A DNA stretch of 64,000 nucleotides from Porphyrobacter sp. GA68 (GCF_022605525.1 NZ_JAKQYJ010000001.1:1287501-1351500), one strand, 5' to 3'; positions 9,462 to 18,963 are shown, counted from the stretch's first letter. The notes: generated from the sequence alone by a model not told the origin. Translations and numbers: made by a program.

Positions 9462-10742
9462 CTACCGCGCTTGCCCGGCATCGTCGGACAGCCAGTCTGG
9501 CACCCGCTCCGCCGCCATGATCGCATCGGGCGCAATCCTGTCAGCCACCACGGCGAAGCGGTCTGCGTCGACCAGCACTTCGGGAACGAAGCCGCGCGAA
9601 TTGTAGCTGGAAGCCATCGTGGCGCCATACGCTCCGGCGGTGCGGAATACCGCGAGGTCGCCGCTCTCCAGCCGGTCGATCTCCCGTCCCGTGGCAAAAG
9701 TATCGCCGGTTTCGCAGATCGGGCCAACGATGTTCGCCACCATGCGCGCGCCAGACGCGCGGACAGGCATAAAATCGTGCCAGGCACCGTACATGGCCGG
9801 GCGGGCGAGATCGTTCATAGCCGCATCGACCACCACGAAGGGATTTGCGGCCCCGCGCTTCACCCGTACCACACGCGTCAGCAGCACCCCTGCGTCACCG
9901 ACGATGATCCGGCCAGGTTCGAAGATGAGGCGTACGTCCCAGCTGCGGGTGACGCGCGCGACCATTGCGGCATAATCGGCCAGTGACGGAAACATCTCGC
10001 CCTGCCGGTATGGAATACCTAGCCCTCCGCCAAGATCGACGCGGGTGATTGCATGGCCCTTCTGCCGCAGACGCGTCACGAGGTTCCCCAGGCGGGTGAA
10101 AGCCCGCTCAAGGGGGGCAAGATCGGCCAGCTGGCTGCCGATGTGCAGCGCCACTCCGCACGGGGCGAGGCCGGGCAGGGTGGCCATGCGGTCGTAAACC
10201 TCGACAGCCTCGGCCAACGGGACGCCGAATTTGCTGTCCGCCTTGCCGGTGGAAATCTTGTCGTGCGTTCCCGCGTCGACGTCGGGGTTTACGCGCAGCG
10301 CGCAAACGGCCTGAACGCCGCGCGCAGCGGCAATGGCGGACAACTCGTCCGCTTCCTCGACGGACTCGATGTTGATCTGGCCAATCCGCTCTTCCAGCGC
10401 CAGGGTGAGCTCGGCTGCCGTCTTGCCCACGCCGGAAAAGACGATCTTGTCCGCGGCGATCCCCGCCGCCCGCGCCCGGCGCAGCTCGCCGCCGGAAACC
10501 ACGTCAGCGCCGAACCCCTGCGCTGCCAGGACACGCAGCACGGCAAGGTTCGGATTGGCCTTGACGGCGAAGGCGCAGAGGGGATCGCCGAGTGGCGCGA
10601 CCGCATCTCTGAATGCCGTAGCATTGCGTTCAAGCGCAGCGCGGGAGTAAACGTACACCGGCGTCCCAACTTCGGCGGCAATGCGGGACAGCGGCACCTC
10701 TTCGGCGTAAAGTTCGCCGGCGACAATCGGAAACGGGTTCAT
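9462..10742 (-). CDS. lysA: Diaminopimelate decarboxylase
   Basis: LysA decarboxylates meso-diaminopimelate to L-lysine, the last step of lysine synthesis. This is a fold III PLP enzyme of 426 residues. The PLP lysine lies in FAVKANPNLAVLR near residue 60. Other family landmarks are VALHIGSQ (about 198), the phosphate-binding GGGLGIPY (about 240), EPGRIIVGDAGVLL (about 280), CETGDTFA (about 346, partner-site Cys) and the late GAYGATMASSYNSRG. It is the last gene of the minus-strand group argH - small lipoprotein - lysA, an arrangement common in alphaproteobacteria. Confidence 0.97.
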   Translation of the reverse strand: MNPFPIVAGELYAEEVPLSRIAAEVGTPVYVYSRAALERNATAFRDAVAPLGDPLCAFAVKANPNLAVLRVLAAQGFGADVVSGGELRRARAAGIAADKIVFSGVGKTAAELTLALEERIGQINIESVEEADELSAIAAARGVQAVCALRVNPDVDAGTHDKISTGKADSKFGVPLAEAVEVYDRMATLPGLAPCGVALHIGSQLADLAPLERAFTRLGNLVTRLRQKGHAITRVDLGGGLGIPYRQGEMFPSLADYAAMVARVTRSWDVRLIFEPGRIIVGDAGVLLTRVVRVKRGAANPFVVVDAAMNDLARPAMYGAWHDFMPVRASGARMVANIVGPICETGDTFATGREIDRLESGDLAVFRTAGAYGATMASSYNSRGFVPEVLVDADRFAVVADRIAPDAIMAAERVPDWLSDDAGQAR

Positions 10743-10820
10743 CGCCGCGCCTGTTGGCGGGAGCGATGGCGGTTGTCGAGTGCCGGCATGCTTCGTCGGG
10801 CCAGCATCTACTGGACCAAG

Positions 10821-11060
10821 TTACTCCGGCGACAGATCGAACGGATCGTCTTCTCGCGGTTCCGACCGCGTCCGCAACTCCTCGCTGCGGGCGGGCACCG
10901 CCAGGGTCGGCACCTCCAGCAGCGTTCGCGCATCCAGCCGTTCGCTGAGGCCGTATGGCGCGGGAGGCAGGGTCATGCCCTCGGCTGGCTCCAAGTCCGT
11001 CCTGGTGGCGCAGGCGCTGAGAGCCAGCAAGATCACGGCGATGGCGGCTATCCTGGTCAT
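10821..11060 (-). CDS. Small lipoprotein between argH and lysA
   Basis: The 79-residue product starts [20 protein letters not shown], a signal peptide with lipobox LSAC, so Cys17 would be lipidated after cleavage. The rest is short, Pro/Glu-rich and without a recognisable fold. Its start overlaps the argH stop by 4 bp (ATGA), so it is translationally coupled to argH, and lysA follows at 78 bp. Tiny lipoproteins beside lysine or DAP genes are widespread in proteobacteria; E. coli LptM, next to dapF, helps LptD folding. A similar role here is only an inference from position and size. Confidence 0.8.
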   Translation of the reverse strand: MTRIAAIAVILLALSACATRTDLEPAEGMTLPPAPYGLSERLDARTLLEVPTLAVPARSEELRTRSEPREDDPFDLSPE

Positions 11061-12427
11061 CTGTTCAACTCCTCGCGCGCCTCGGCCACACGCGCCCTTA
11101 CCTCGGCCGGCGCGGTTCCGCCATAAGACCGCCGGGCGGCGACCGATGCCTCGACCGACAGGACGGCATAGACCCGCTCATCGATCCTGCCGTCGATCGC
11201 GCGCAGTTCGTCCAGTGGCAAGTCTGCCAGCCCGACACCCAGAGCCTCGGCCCGCTTCACGGCCGTTCCGGTGATGTGGTGCGCTTCCCGGAAAGGCACG
11301 TCGGCTTCGCGCACCAGCCAGTCGGCGAGGTCGGTCGCCGTCGCGTAGCCGAATTCCGCCGCTTCGCGCATCCGCTCCGTCACGAAGGTTGTGTTCGCCA
11401 CCATTCCGGACATTGCGGCGAGGCACAGGTCCAGCAGGCCCGCTGCTTCAAAGACCGGCGGCTTGTCGTCCTGCATGTCCTTGGAATACGCAAGCGGCAG
11501 CCCCTTCATCGTCATGGCGAGACCGACAAGGCACCCGGTGATCCGGCCAGCGTGACCACGCACCAGTTCCGCGGCATCCGGATTGCGCTTCTGCGGCATG
11601 ATGGAGCTTCCGGTGGAAAGCTGGTCTGGCAGACGCACAAACCCGAACGGCTGGCTTGCCCACAGCACGAATTCTTCCGCCAGGCGTGACAGGTGAAGGG
11701 CGCACTGGCTCGCCGCGGCGAGGTAATCCAGCGCGAAGTCGCGGTCGGACACCGCATCGATGCTGTTGCGCATCGGCCCGGTGAAGCCCAGCGCCCGCGC
11801 TGTCGCTTGCCGGTCGATGGGAAAGCCCGTTCCCGCCAGCGCCGCAGCCCCCAGCGGGCATTCATCCGCGCGCGCCCGCGCATCGGCAAAGCGGCTGGCG
11901 TCGCGACGCAGCATCTCGTGATAGGCGAGCAGGTGGTGGCCGAGCGTCACCGGCTGGGCGGTCTGCAGATGGGTGAATCCCGGCATGACGCTCGCCGCGT
12001 GTTCGTCCGCCTGCGCGATCAGCGCCCGTTGCAGCGTGGCGATCCCTGCGAGCGCCCGGTCGGTCGCTTCGCGTACCCACAACCTGAAATCGGTGGCGAC
12101 CTGATCGTTGCGGCTGCGCGCAGTGTGCAGGCGGCCCGCCACCGGACCGATCAATTCGGCAAGCCGGCTTTCAACCGTCATGTGGATGTCTTCCAGGCTC
12201 CAGTCCTCCGGCACGCCGGTGGCGGCATATTCCTGTTCGATCTGGCGCAGCCCGTTGGTGATGGCGGCCACATCCTCCTTTGCGAGGATGTTCTGGTCGC
12301 CCAGCATCGCCACATGCGCCAGGCTCGCGGCGATATCCTGGCGCCACAAGGCCTTGTCGAAGGGGATGGAAGCATTGATTTCGCGCATGACCGCGCTAGG
12401 TCCGGCGGCGAACCTGCCGCCCCACAT
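11057..12427 (-). CDS. argH: Argininosuccinate lyase
   Basis: ArgH splits argininosuccinate into arginine and fumarate, the last step of arginine synthesis. The 456-residue protein begins [20 protein letters not shown], the usual N-terminus. Substrate-binding [17 protein letters not shown] (about residue 100) and the fumarase/aspartase signature [12 protein letters not shown] (about 275) are intact. I chose ATG 12427; an in-frame GTG at 12463 would add 12 residues, and the frame stays open to 12757. With ATG 12427 the start codon shares two bases with the ATG of the divergent TlpA-like gene. The gene heads a group with the small lipoprotein and lysA. Confidence 0.96.
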   Translation of the reverse strand: MWGGRFAAGPSAVMREINASIPFDKALWRQDIAASLAHVAMLGDQNILAKEDVAAITNGLRQIEQEYAATGVPEDWSLEDIHMTVESRLAELIGPVAGRLHTARSRNDQVATDFRLWVREATDRALAGIATLQRALIAQADEHAASVMPGFTHLQTAQPVTLGHHLLAYHEMLRRDASRFADARARADECPLGAAALAGTGFPIDRQATARALGFTGPMRNSIDAVSDRDFALDYLAAASQCALHLSRLAEEFVLWASQPFGFVRLPDQLSTGSSIMPQKRNPDAAELVRGHAGRITGCLVGLAMTMKGLPLAYSKDMQDDKPPVFEAAGLLDLCLAAMSGMVANTTFVTERMREAAEFGYATATDLADWLVREADVPFREAHHITGTAVKRAEALGVGLADLPLDELRAIDGRIDERVYAVLSVEASVAARRSYGGTAPAEVRARVAEAREELNR

Positions 12428-13028
12428 GCTGTTGGAGCCCGTCTTGTCCCGGCTATTATCCACTATTGCCCTTGTCCTTGGCCTGACTGTGGCTGGATGC
12501 GATACGGCGGGCGAGCGGCAGGCGCAAGAAAGCCGCGCAGCGGATGCCGCCACGCCGGGGGAAGTGGACCGCAGCCGCGCAGGGGAGATGATCCCGCAGG
12601 TGAGCCTGTCCGGCCCGAGCGGGCGGGTGGCAAACTTGGGCACCCTGACGGGAACTCCCGTTCTCCTCAACCTGTGGGCGACCTGGTGCGCGCCTTGCGT
12701 GAAGGAGATGCCGCAACTCGACACGCTGGCCGGGCGGGGCGGAGGGCTGAGGGTCATTGCGGCAAGTCAGGATGTGCAGGGAGCGGCGGTGGTCGAGCGG
12801 TTCTTCGAGCGGACCGGTGTTCGTCATCTTGAACCTTGGCTCGATCCTCAGAACGCCTTGATGGAAGCGCTGGAGATCGAAACCCTGCCGGTCACGATCC
12901 TCTACGATGCGGATGGCCGGGAGGTCTGGCGGATGACCGGTGCATTCGACTGGGCCGGGGATGAGGCGGCTGAACTGATTGCGGAGGGGTCCGCTGGCCC
13001 GACCGCAGGGGGTCGGGCAACGCGATAG
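12426..13028 (+). CDS. TlpA/ResA-type thioredoxin-like lipoprotein
   Basis: This is a membrane-anchored, periplasm-facing thiol-disulfide protein of about 200 residues. The signal peptide has lipobox TVAGC, and the redox site is [15 protein letters not shown] (CAPC, about residue 83), with the cis-Pro loop in [11 protein letters not shown]. TlpA-like proteins reduce cysteines of cytochrome c or copper-site proteins. The ATG at 12426 overlaps the argH start codon on the other strand. An in-frame TTG at 12444 (reading [13 protein letters not shown]) is an alternative that would remove the overlap. The stop lies about 70 bp before tRNA-Val on the opposite strand. Confidence 0.88.
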   Translation: MLLEPVLSRLLSTIALVLGLTVAGCDTAGERQAQESRAADAATPGEVDRSRAGEMIPQVSLSGPSGRVANLGTLTGTPVLLNLWATWCAPCVKEMPQLDTLAGRGGGLRVIAASQDVQGAAVVERFFERTGVRHLEPWLDPQNALMEALEIETLPVTILYDADGREVWRMTGAFDWAGDEAAELIAEGSAGPTAGGRATR

Positions 13029-13098
13029 GCGTGCACGCCCTGTCGCGTGCTAACGATTCAACGTTGACCGGCCAGATAGCGGAGTTGGTGCTGGGCGA

Positions 13099-13174
13099 TG
13101 GTGGGTGATGACAGGCTCGAACTGCCGACCCTCTCGGTGTAAACGAGATGCTCTACCAACTGAGCTAATCACCC
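13099..13174 (-). tRNA. tRNA-Val (anticodon TAC)
   Basis: The reverse strand folds into a standard 76-nt cloverleaf. The acceptor arms are GGGTGAT (5', 13174-13168) and ATCACCC (13109-13103), followed by discriminator A and an encoded CCA (13101-13099). The D-arm is GCTC...GAGC. The anticodon loop is TTTACAC with TAC at 13141-13139, which reads valine codons. The T-arm holds TTCGAGC. It lies between the TlpA-like gene and the asparaginase gene. Confidence 0.97.
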
Positions 13175-13245
13175 GCGCCAGTCCGATGCCCCATAGCGGG
13201 CCTTGAGGATTGGTCAATCGGCAAACGCTCTCTAAGGCGCGTTGC

Positions 13246-14223
13246 ATGCAGTCGCACATCCTGATCCTGGCCACGGGCGGAACCATCGCGGGGCGCTCTT
13301 CGTCCGCACTCAGGCGGGATTACCGGCCAGGGCAGATTGGCATCGGCGAACTGATCGACCGTGTCCGGCCGCTGGCGCCGCAGGCTGTGCTGGAGGGGCG
13401 GGAACTGGCGGCCATTGGATCGGAAGACATCACTCCTGACCTGTGGCAGCGCATCTGGACCCAGTGCGATGCCGCCATGCGCGCCGATACGGTGAACGGC
13501 ATTATCATCACCCATGGCACCGATACCGCTGAAGAAACCGCGCTGCTGCTCGATCTGACGCTGCCCACCGCGAAACCGGTGGTGCTGGTGGGCGCAATGC
13601 GGGCGGCGGATGCCGTGGGCAGCGACGGCCTGCGCAATCTGGTCAACGCGATCCGGGTCACGGCGGACGCGGACGCTGCTGGTCGGGGGGTCCTGCTGGT
13701 CATGGGCGACAGGGTCATTGCGGCACGCGATGCAAGAAAGGCGCGCACCAGCGGGACCGATGCGTTCCGCGGTTTCCCCCGCGATGCGGTTGCCGCCGTG
13801 ACGCCGCACTCGCTCGACTGGTTCGGGGCTCCCTGGGCAGCCAGGCGGAGCGCGCGCTTCACCTTTCCCCGGGAATTTCCCGAGGTGCCGATCCTTCACG
13901 CCTTTGCGTCGATGGAACCAGATCTGGTCGACCGCATCGTGGGCCCGCAAACACGCGGTGTTGTGCTGGCGGGATTTGGCGAAGGCAACGCGCCGCGCGG
14001 CGTGCGCGATCGGCTGGCAGAACTGGCGCGCCGCGGACTGGTGATTGTCAGGGCCAGCCGCGTCGACGAAGGAATTGTCGACCGCGAGCCTGAGGACGAC
14101 ACGGCCGGTTTCGTTGCCGCGCGCAGCCTCGGTCCAGCCAAGGCGCGCGTGCTGCTGCAGGTTCTGCTGGCGAACGGGGTTCGGGACGCAGTGGCGGTGC
14201 AGGCGGCGTTCGACGAACGGTAA
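13246..14223 (+). CDS. L-asparaginase family protein
   Basis: The enzyme hydrolyses L-asparagine, and possibly glutamine, to aspartate and ammonia. The 325-residue product has both asparaginase signatures: LILATGGTIAG at the N-terminus with the nucleophilic Thr, and IIITHGTDTAEETA near residue 88 with the Thr-Asp pair. The Lys of the second triad is expected in the segment after VGAMRAADAVGSDG. No signal peptide is seen, so it should be cytoplasmic. I chose ATG 13246; an earlier start at 13210 would add 12 unlikely residues. It stands alone between tRNA-Val and a convergent oxidoreductase. Confidence 0.9.
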   Translation: MQSHILILATGGTIAGRSSSALRRDYRPGQIGIGELIDRVRPLAPQAVLEGRELAAIGSEDITPDLWQRIWTQCDAAMRADTVNGIIITHGTDTAEETALLLDLTLPTAKPVVLVGAMRAADAVGSDGLRNLVNAIRVTADADAAGRGVLLVMGDRVIAARDARKARTSGTDAFRGFPRDAVAAVTPHSLDWFGAPWAARRSARFTFPREFPEVPILHAFASMEPDLVDRIVGPQTRGVVLAGFGEGNAPRGVRDRLAELARRGLVIVRASRVDEGIVDREPEDDTAGFVAARSLGPAKARVLLQVLLANGVRDAVAVQAAFDER

Positions 14224-14251
14224 ACGCCGGCGCTCGCCGCAGTCCGAACCA

Positions 14252-15364
14252 CTACCGGCCGTCCGGCACCACCAGAAACTTTTCGCCGGTCCGCATCTTG
14301 CTGTACTGCAGTACCGCGTCGCGGCGCAGCATCTCCTCCAGTGACACGCGTGCGGTGTAGTGGCTGGCGAAAGTGGTGGTGAGGTTGTTCAGCACACGCC
14401 TGCGCATCCGCATCACGGTTTCCATGCCTGCCTGTTGCAGGAAGGGTGTCAGCAGCCAGCCGGCCAGCGTCCAGCCAAACCCATACGACGGTGTCAGGAT
14501 TGTTGGTGACAGGTCGAGCCGGCCATAGATGTACATCTTCTTGGGCTGGTTCGAGCCATAGCGGCTGTACTCCCGCATCTTGGAGACGGCGACCTGCTCC
14601 ATCGCCTTGAAACAGCTGTCGACCGTCTTGCCGCCACCGATCGGATCGAACCCGAAATAGGCATCCGTGGCGGCGATCGCATCGCGCAGCCGGGCCATGA
14701 AGTCGTCGGCAGAGGAGTTCACCACGTGCTCCGCTCCCTGCGACTTCAGCAATTCGGCCTGTTCCGGTTTGCGCACAATGTTGACCAGCGCAATGCCGTC
14801 CTCCTGGCATATCCGGTTCAACATCTGCCCCAGGTTGGATGCGGCGGCGGCGTGGATCATCGCCGACTGACCTTCCATTCGCGCAGTTTCTGCGAACCCG
14901 AGAGCGGTCATAGGGTTGACGAAGGCGCTGGCGCCTTCCTCGGCCGAGTAGTCGCCCAGTGGCAGGCACATGGCCGCGTCGGCCAGAGCATAGTCGGAAT
15001 AAGCGCTGCCCGGTACGCAGGCTACCCGCTGTCCCATCAGCTTTTGCGCCATCTCGCCTTCGCCTGCAGCGACCACCGTTCCGGCGCCCTCGTTGCCAAC
15101 CGGCAACCGCTGACCATGGCGCCCTTTGCTTCCCGAATTGAACGGCTCCGGCATCCGCGCCACGATGCGGCCCGGCGAGTATTCCGCATTTTCCAGATCT
15201 GCCGGACCCAGCAGCAGGGCAAGGTCCGACGGGTTGATTGGCGCGGCTTCCATACGGACCAGCACCTGATTTCCGGTCGGCGCAGGGAAGGTGCTTTCCG
15301 CAAGTTCAACCGTGAGCGTGCCGTCGGAGGCAAGGGTGGTGAAAATCTGCTTGCCGGTGGTCAT
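14252..15364 (-). CDS. MDR-family zinc-type alcohol dehydrogenase/quinone oxidoreductase
   Basis: The 370-residue protein belongs to the medium-chain dehydrogenase/reductase superfamily and probably reduces an enone, quinone or alcohol substrate with NAD(P)H. The GroES-like N-terminal domain shows VLVRMEAAPINPSDLALLLG and LPVGNEGAGTVVAAG. The Rossmann domain follows with AMIHAAAASNLGQMLNRI, where the usual glycine-rich loop is atypical. No Cys-rich structural zinc site is seen, so it is probably zinc-free. AGGAGCC precedes the ATG. Its start overlaps the stop of the upstream four-helix membrane protein gene by ATGA, so they form a two-gene operon. Confidence 0.85.
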   Translation of the reverse strand: MTTGKQIFTTLASDGTLTVELAESTFPAPTGNQVLVRMEAAPINPSDLALLLGPADLENAEYSPGRIVARMPEPFNSGSKGRHGQRLPVGNEGAGTVVAAGEGEMAQKLMGQRVACVPGSAYSDYALADAAMCLPLGDYSAEEGASAFVNPMTALGFAETARMEGQSAMIHAAAASNLGQMLNRICQEDGIALVNIVRKPEQAELLKSQGAEHVVNSSADDFMARLRDAIAATDAYFGFDPIGGGKTVDSCFKAMEQVAVSKMREYSRYGSNQPKKMYIYGRLDLSPTILTPSYGFGWTLAGWLLTPFLQQAGMETVMRMRRRVLNNLTTTFASHYTARVSLEEMLRRDAVLQYSKMRTGEKFLVVPDGR

Positions 15365-15771
15365 TGCGTAGGCTCCTGTTCCTGTGTCGCGTCTGTCCTC
15401 GCCGCTTTTTCGCGCGGAAGCAACTCGATCGCCAGCACGCTCAGCGCCCAGGCGGCCAGCGTCGGCTGAAGCTTGGGTAAAGGGTGGCGTGCAAACACGT
15501 GCTCCAGCACTTCAGGCATCATCGCGATCAGGAGCAAGGTGGTTGCGGAATAGAACAGCCGGTACGGACTGAACGCGAGATAGAGGATCGACACGACTGT
15601 CCCCACACTGAAAAACAGCACCACCATGTAGTCCCACGTCGGCATGTTCTCGATGCCACCCAGAATGACACCTAGAACGGCGCCGAACACCACATTGATA
15701 CCGTTCGTGTTGGCACGGTATTCGCCAGCGGTCATGCGGTGACTGGTCGGCAGCTGATACCACTTGGCCAT
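15361..15771 (-). CDS. Small four-helix membrane protein
   Basis: I do not recognise a named family. The 136-residue product begins MAKWYQLPTSHRMTAGEYRA and then shows four hydrophobic stretches: INVVFGAVLGVILGG, YMVVLFFSVGTVVSILYLAF, LFYSATTLLLIAMM and PTLAAWALSVLAIELL. The C-terminus is hydrophilic and Glu/Thr-rich. AAGGA lies about 8 bases before ATG 15771; the ATG at 15777 is closer to it and less likely. The gene is coupled to the MDR oxidoreductase by a 4-bp overlap, so it may act with that enzyme, but no function can be given. Confidence 0.75.
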   Translation of the reverse strand: MAKWYQLPTSHRMTAGEYRANTNGINVVFGAVLGVILGGIENMPTWDYMVVLFFSVGTVVSILYLAFSPYRLFYSATTLLLIAMMPEVLEHVFARHPLPKLQPTLAAWALSVLAIELLPREKAARTDATQEQEPTQ

Positions 15772-15793
15772 CGTCATGGTCCTTCCCCGCTGT

Positions 15794-16540
15794 TTATTCG
15801 TGGGGGTATAGCGCCTCCACAAAGTACAATCCATGTGGCGGCGCGTTGTAGCCCAGTTCCTGCCGGTTGCGCGCGGCCAGCGCCCCTGCCAGCCGTTCGG
15901 CCTGCCATCGGCCCATTCCCACAAGTGCCAGACAACCAACCATGCTGCGAACCTGATGGTGCAGGAAGCTGCGGGCGGCGGCCTGGACGTGCACCTCCTC
16001 TCCGATCCGCTCCACGCTCAGCCGGTCCAGAGTCTTGATCGGACTGGCGGCCTGGCAGTGCGCTGATCGAAAGGTGGTGAAATCGTGTCGCCCGACCAGC
16101 AGTTGGGCGGCCGCGTTCATGGCCTCCACGTCCAGCGGTTGCGGCACCTGCCACGCGCGGTTCCGATCCAGTGTCAGCGGCGCACGCCGGGCCGCGATGC
16201 GATACAGGTAACGGCGCCCGATACATGAAAAGCGGGCGTGCCAATCGTCTGCGACAACAATGCAGTCCGTCACGGCCACCGGCTGCGGGCGAAGGTGTGC
16301 GTTCAGCGCTTCCATCAGGCGAAAGGGAGCGATATTCTTGCCCAGGTCCAAATGACAGCGCATCGCCAGCGCGTGAACACCGCTGTCCGTCCGCCCGGCG
16401 GAATGGAGGGTCGCCTGTTCGCCTGTGACAGCGAAAGCGGCATCCTCAACCGCCGCCTGGACGGTTGGTGCCTGCTCCTGCCGCTGAAGCCCGGCGAACG
16501 GGGTCCCGTCGTATTCCAGGCTGAACGCGAAACGGGTCAT
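15794..16540 (-). CDS. truA: tRNA pseudouridine(38-40) synthase
   Basis: TruA converts U38-U40 in the anticodon arm of tRNAs to pseudouridine. The 248-residue protein starts [19 protein letters not shown] and has the catalytic Asp in [11 protein letters not shown] near residue 53. The partner motif [11 protein letters not shown] near residue 195 is also characteristic. The frame is open to 16696 but the family N-terminus begins at ATG 16540. It follows fmt by about 50 bp on the same strand, so the two RNA-related genes probably form an operon, with the small membrane protein gene about 20 bp further on. Confidence 0.96.
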   Translation of the reverse strand: MTRFAFSLEYDGTPFAGLQRQEQAPTVQAAVEDAAFAVTGEQATLHSAGRTDSGVHALAMRCHLDLGKNIAPFRLMEALNAHLRPQPVAVTDCIVVADDWHARFSCIGRRYLYRIAARRAPLTLDRNRAWQVPQPLDVEAMNAAAQLLVGRHDFTTFRSAHCQAASPIKTLDRLSVERIGEEVHVQAAARSFLHHQVRSMVGCLALVGMGRWQAERLAGALAARNRQELGYNAPPHGLYFVEALYPHE

Positions 16541-16589
16541 GCCAGAGATGAGCCGGCCGACACCCGGCAGGCGAGAAACGGTCGCCCTG

Positions 16590-17495
16590 TCACTCGAACA
16601 CCGTTCCCGCCGCGATTCTCCGGCCGCGCAGGAAGTCTGCCGCTGCCATGGCAGGACGTCCCGCCCGCCCGATACGCTGCACCCGCACGGCGGCATCTCC
16701 GCAGGCGACCGTCAGTTGGTCGTCCAGCACCGTGCCGGGCGGGCCATCCATGGCTACCACGGATGCGGCGAGCACCCGATACCGCTCTCCCTGATGCATG
16801 AACCACGCGCCGGGCGCTGGCGCAAAGGCGCGCACCTGTCGCTCTATGTTGGTGGCCGGCTTAGTCCAGTCGATGCGCGCTTCCGCCTTGGCGATCTTGC
16901 GAGCATAGGTTGCTTCTTGTTCGTCCTGTGGGACAGGCCGGTGGACGCTGAGATCGCGTAACGTGCCCACCATCAACTGCGCTCCGACTTCCGCCAATTC
17001 GTTCGTCAGCTCGCCCGCGTTCTTTTCCTGCGTGAGCACACGTGCACTGGCGAGCATCGGACCGGTATCCAGCCCTTCCTCCATCTGCATGATGGTGATG
17101 CCGGTAACAGGGTCGCCGGCAAGGATCGCGCGCTGGACGGGCGCCGCCCCGCGCCATCGCGGCAGCAGCGATGCGTGAACGTTGAGACAGCCATACCGCG
17201 GCGCGTCGAGGATTGGCCGGGGGAGGATCAACCCGTAGGCGGCGACCACCGCGACATCTGCCCCCAGCGCAGCGAACCGTTCCTGCTCCTCGGGCGATCT
17301 GAGGCTGGCGGGAGAATGAACGGCCAGTCCCAATGCTTCGGCTTCGCATTGCACCGGCGAGAGCTGCGGTTTCTTGCCCCGGCCGGCGGGCCGCGGCGGC
17401 TGTGTATACACGGCCAGGATCTCGTGCGCGGCATGGTGCAACGCCCTCAGCGTCGGCACCGCGAAGTCCGGTGTTCCCATGAAGATGATGCGCAC
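16590..17495 (-). CDS. fmt: Methionyl-tRNA formyltransferase
   Basis: Fmt formylates Met-tRNA-fMet with 10-formyl-THF for translation initiation. The 301-residue protein starts [18 protein letters not shown] and carries the formyltransferase triad region [16 protein letters not shown] (Asn/His, about residue 105) and the Asp in [11 protein letters not shown] (about 140). A C-terminal OB-like domain follows. I chose GTG 17495, with AGGGG about 9 bases upstream, over ATG 17513 because the family begins at this point. def, its functional partner that removes the formyl group, lies about 800 bp away on the opposite strand with recR between them. Confidence 0.95.
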   Translation of the reverse strand: MRIIFMGTPDFAVPTLRALHHAAHEILAVYTQPPRPAGRGKKPQLSPVQCEAEALGLAVHSPASLRSPEEQERFAALGADVAVVAAYGLILPRPILDAPRYGCLNVHASLLPRWRGAAPVQRAILAGDPVTGITIMQMEEGLDTGPMLASARVLTQEKNAGELTNELAEVGAQLMVGTLRDLSVHRPVPQDEQEATYARKIAKAEARIDWTKPATNIERQVRAFAPAPGAWFMHQGERYRVLAASVVAMDGPPGTVLDDQLTVACGDAAVRVQRIGRAGRPAMAAADFLRGRRIAAGTVFE

Positions 17496-17551
17496 TACAT
17501 TACCCCTGCTCATCCCGCGCGTGTCGCCGGGGCGGCGGATAGGTCAAGCAC

Positions 17552-17583
17552 GGCCCTTCGACAAGCGCAGGGCGAATGGAAGG
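17552..17583 (+). repeat. REP-like palindromic repeat copy upstream of recR
   Basis: The stretch CCCTTCGACAAGCGCAGGG is followed by CGAATGG. It matches, with one change (GCG for the usual GCTC-type spacer), the short dispersed repeat CCCTTCGACAAGCTCAGGG known from many sphingomonad and other proteobacterial genomes. GCCCT and AGGGC can pair. It lies in the fmt-recR gap and supplies the ATG at 17576. I saw only this copy in the window. Confidence 0.65.
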
Positions 17584-17590
17584 GTTTGGG

Positions 17591-18184
17591 TTGGCATCAC
17601 AAGAGATCGAAAGCTTGGCCGGTGCGCTGTCGCGCCTGCCGGGTCTGGGCCCGCGTTCGGCACGGCGGGCGGTGTTGTGGCTGGTGAAACGGCGGACGAC
17701 TGCGCTGCCTGCGCTGCTGAACGCGTTGACGCAGGTAGCCGACACGCTGGTGGAATGCGGGGTTTGCGGCAACGTCGACACGCACGATCCTTGCGGTATT
17801 TGTGCCGACACACGGCGGGATGATCGATCCTTGTGCGTGGTGGAGGAGGTGGCGGACCTGTGGGCGCTTGATCGCGCGCGCCTGTTTGCGGGCAAGTATC
17901 ACGTGCTTGGCGGGCGGCTGTCGGCACTGGATGGGGTCCGCCCGGAAGATCTGAGCATAGATGCTCTGCTGGGCCGGGTGGAGGCGGGGGTCGACGAGGT
18001 GGTCCTAGCCATGAACGCGACGCTGGAGGGTCAGACCACGGCGCATTATCTCGCCGAGCGGCTGGAGAACTTTCCCGTGCGGGTCACGCAGCTTGCGCAT
18101 GGCCTTCCGGTGGGCGGCGAGCTGGATTACCTTGACGAGGGCACCCTCGCGCAGGCCTTGCGGGCGCGGCGCCCGGTGGCCTGA
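17591..18184 (+). CDS. recR: Recombination mediator protein RecR
   Basis: RecR works with RecO and RecF to load RecA at single-strand gaps. The 197-residue product has the N-terminal HhH region [19 protein letters not shown], a Cys4 zinc finger ([16 protein letters not shown], about residue 55) and a Toprim domain ([32 protein letters not shown]). I chose TTG 17591, reading [12 protein letters not shown] as in family members, with GGAAGGG (17578-17584) as ribosome site. The ATG at 17576 would add five residues (EGFGL) encoded by the repeat and would leave no good ribosome site. def follows about 85 bp later. Confidence 0.93.
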   Translation: MASQEIESLAGALSRLPGLGPRSARRAVLWLVKRRTTALPALLNALTQVADTLVECGVCGNVDTHDPCGICADTRRDDRSLCVVEEVADLWALDRARLFAGKYHVLGGRLSALDGVRPEDLSIDALLGRVEAGVDEVVLAMNATLEGQTTAHYLAERLENFPVRVTQLAHGLPVGGELDYLDEGTLAQALRARRPVA

Positions 18185-18268
18185 GGTTCGCGGCGGCCGC
18201 TCACCTCCACCCGGGTTGGCCGCGGCTGCAGCGTTGAATAGTTGCGGCGATGCGCCTATTCTGGCCGC

Positions 18269-18835
18269 ATGGCCACTCATCCCATTCTCTGCGTTCCAGA
18301 TCCACGGCTGAAGGAAGTCTCCAGCCCGGTCGAATCCTTTGACGACGAACTGCGCAAGCTGGTCGATGACATGTTCGAGACGATGTACGATGCTAACGGC
18401 ATCGGTCTTGCCGCCATACAGATCGGGGTCTCCCGCCGGGTGCTGGTCATCGATCTGCAGCCCGAAGACCCCGACGCGGAGCCCGTTGCCTGCAATCACG
18501 ACGGCCACGAGCACACGCATCAGCCGACGAAGCGGGAACCGCGGGTGTTCATCAATCCCGAGATACTCGACACGTCAGAGGAACTGGCGACCTACAACGA
18601 AGGCTGCCTCTCCATTCCGGAAATCTACGCGGAGGTTGATCGTCCGGCACGGTGCCGCGCGCGCTGGTTCGATCTCGACGGGCAGGCGCACGAGGCTGAA
18701 ATGGACGGCCTGCTCGCGACGTGCCTCCAGCACGAAATGGATCATCTGAACGGCGTCCTGTTCATTGATCACCTCTCTCGGCTGAAGCGCAACATGGCGT
18801 TGAAGAAGCTGGACAAGCTGAGAAAAGCCGCCTGA
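18269..18835 (+). CDS. def: Peptide deformylase
   Basis: Def is a metal-dependent hydrolase that removes the N-formyl group from nascent proteins. The 188-residue protein starts [20 protein letters not shown]. All three motifs are present: [10 protein letters not shown] (residue 45), EGCLSIPE (metal Cys, about 112) and HEMDHLNG (metal His pair and Glu, about 154). Between motifs 1 and 2 there is an insertion of about 20 residues that is rich in His and acidic residues ([12 protein letters not shown]), which typical Def proteins lack. I chose ATG 18269 over 18242 by homology. The gene lies between recR and rmuC on the same strand. Confidence 0.95.
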   Translation: MATHPILCVPDPRLKEVSSPVESFDDELRKLVDDMFETMYDANGIGLAAIQIGVSRRVLVIDLQPEDPDAEPVACNHDGHEHTHQPTKREPRVFINPEILDTSEELATYNEGCLSIPEIYAEVDRPARCRARWFDLDGQAHEAEMDGLLATCLQHEMDHLNGVLFIDHLSRLKRNMALKKLDKLRKAA

Positions 18836-18963
18836 TCCTGACCTGACATTGCCGGCGAGCGGGCCGGAGCGATAGTGCGCTCGGTTGTGCCGTGTCGGGT
18901 CAGCATCCACAAGTAAGGCGCCGCTGGCCTTGCCTGTTCCTGGGTTCCGGCTATGTTCCGGGC

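Noticed and set aside
12108-12425. In-frame extension of the TlpA-like gene upstream of 12426
   Set aside because: The extra residues lie antisense to the conserved N-terminal part of argH and precede a normal lipoprotein signal, so they are not part of the protein.
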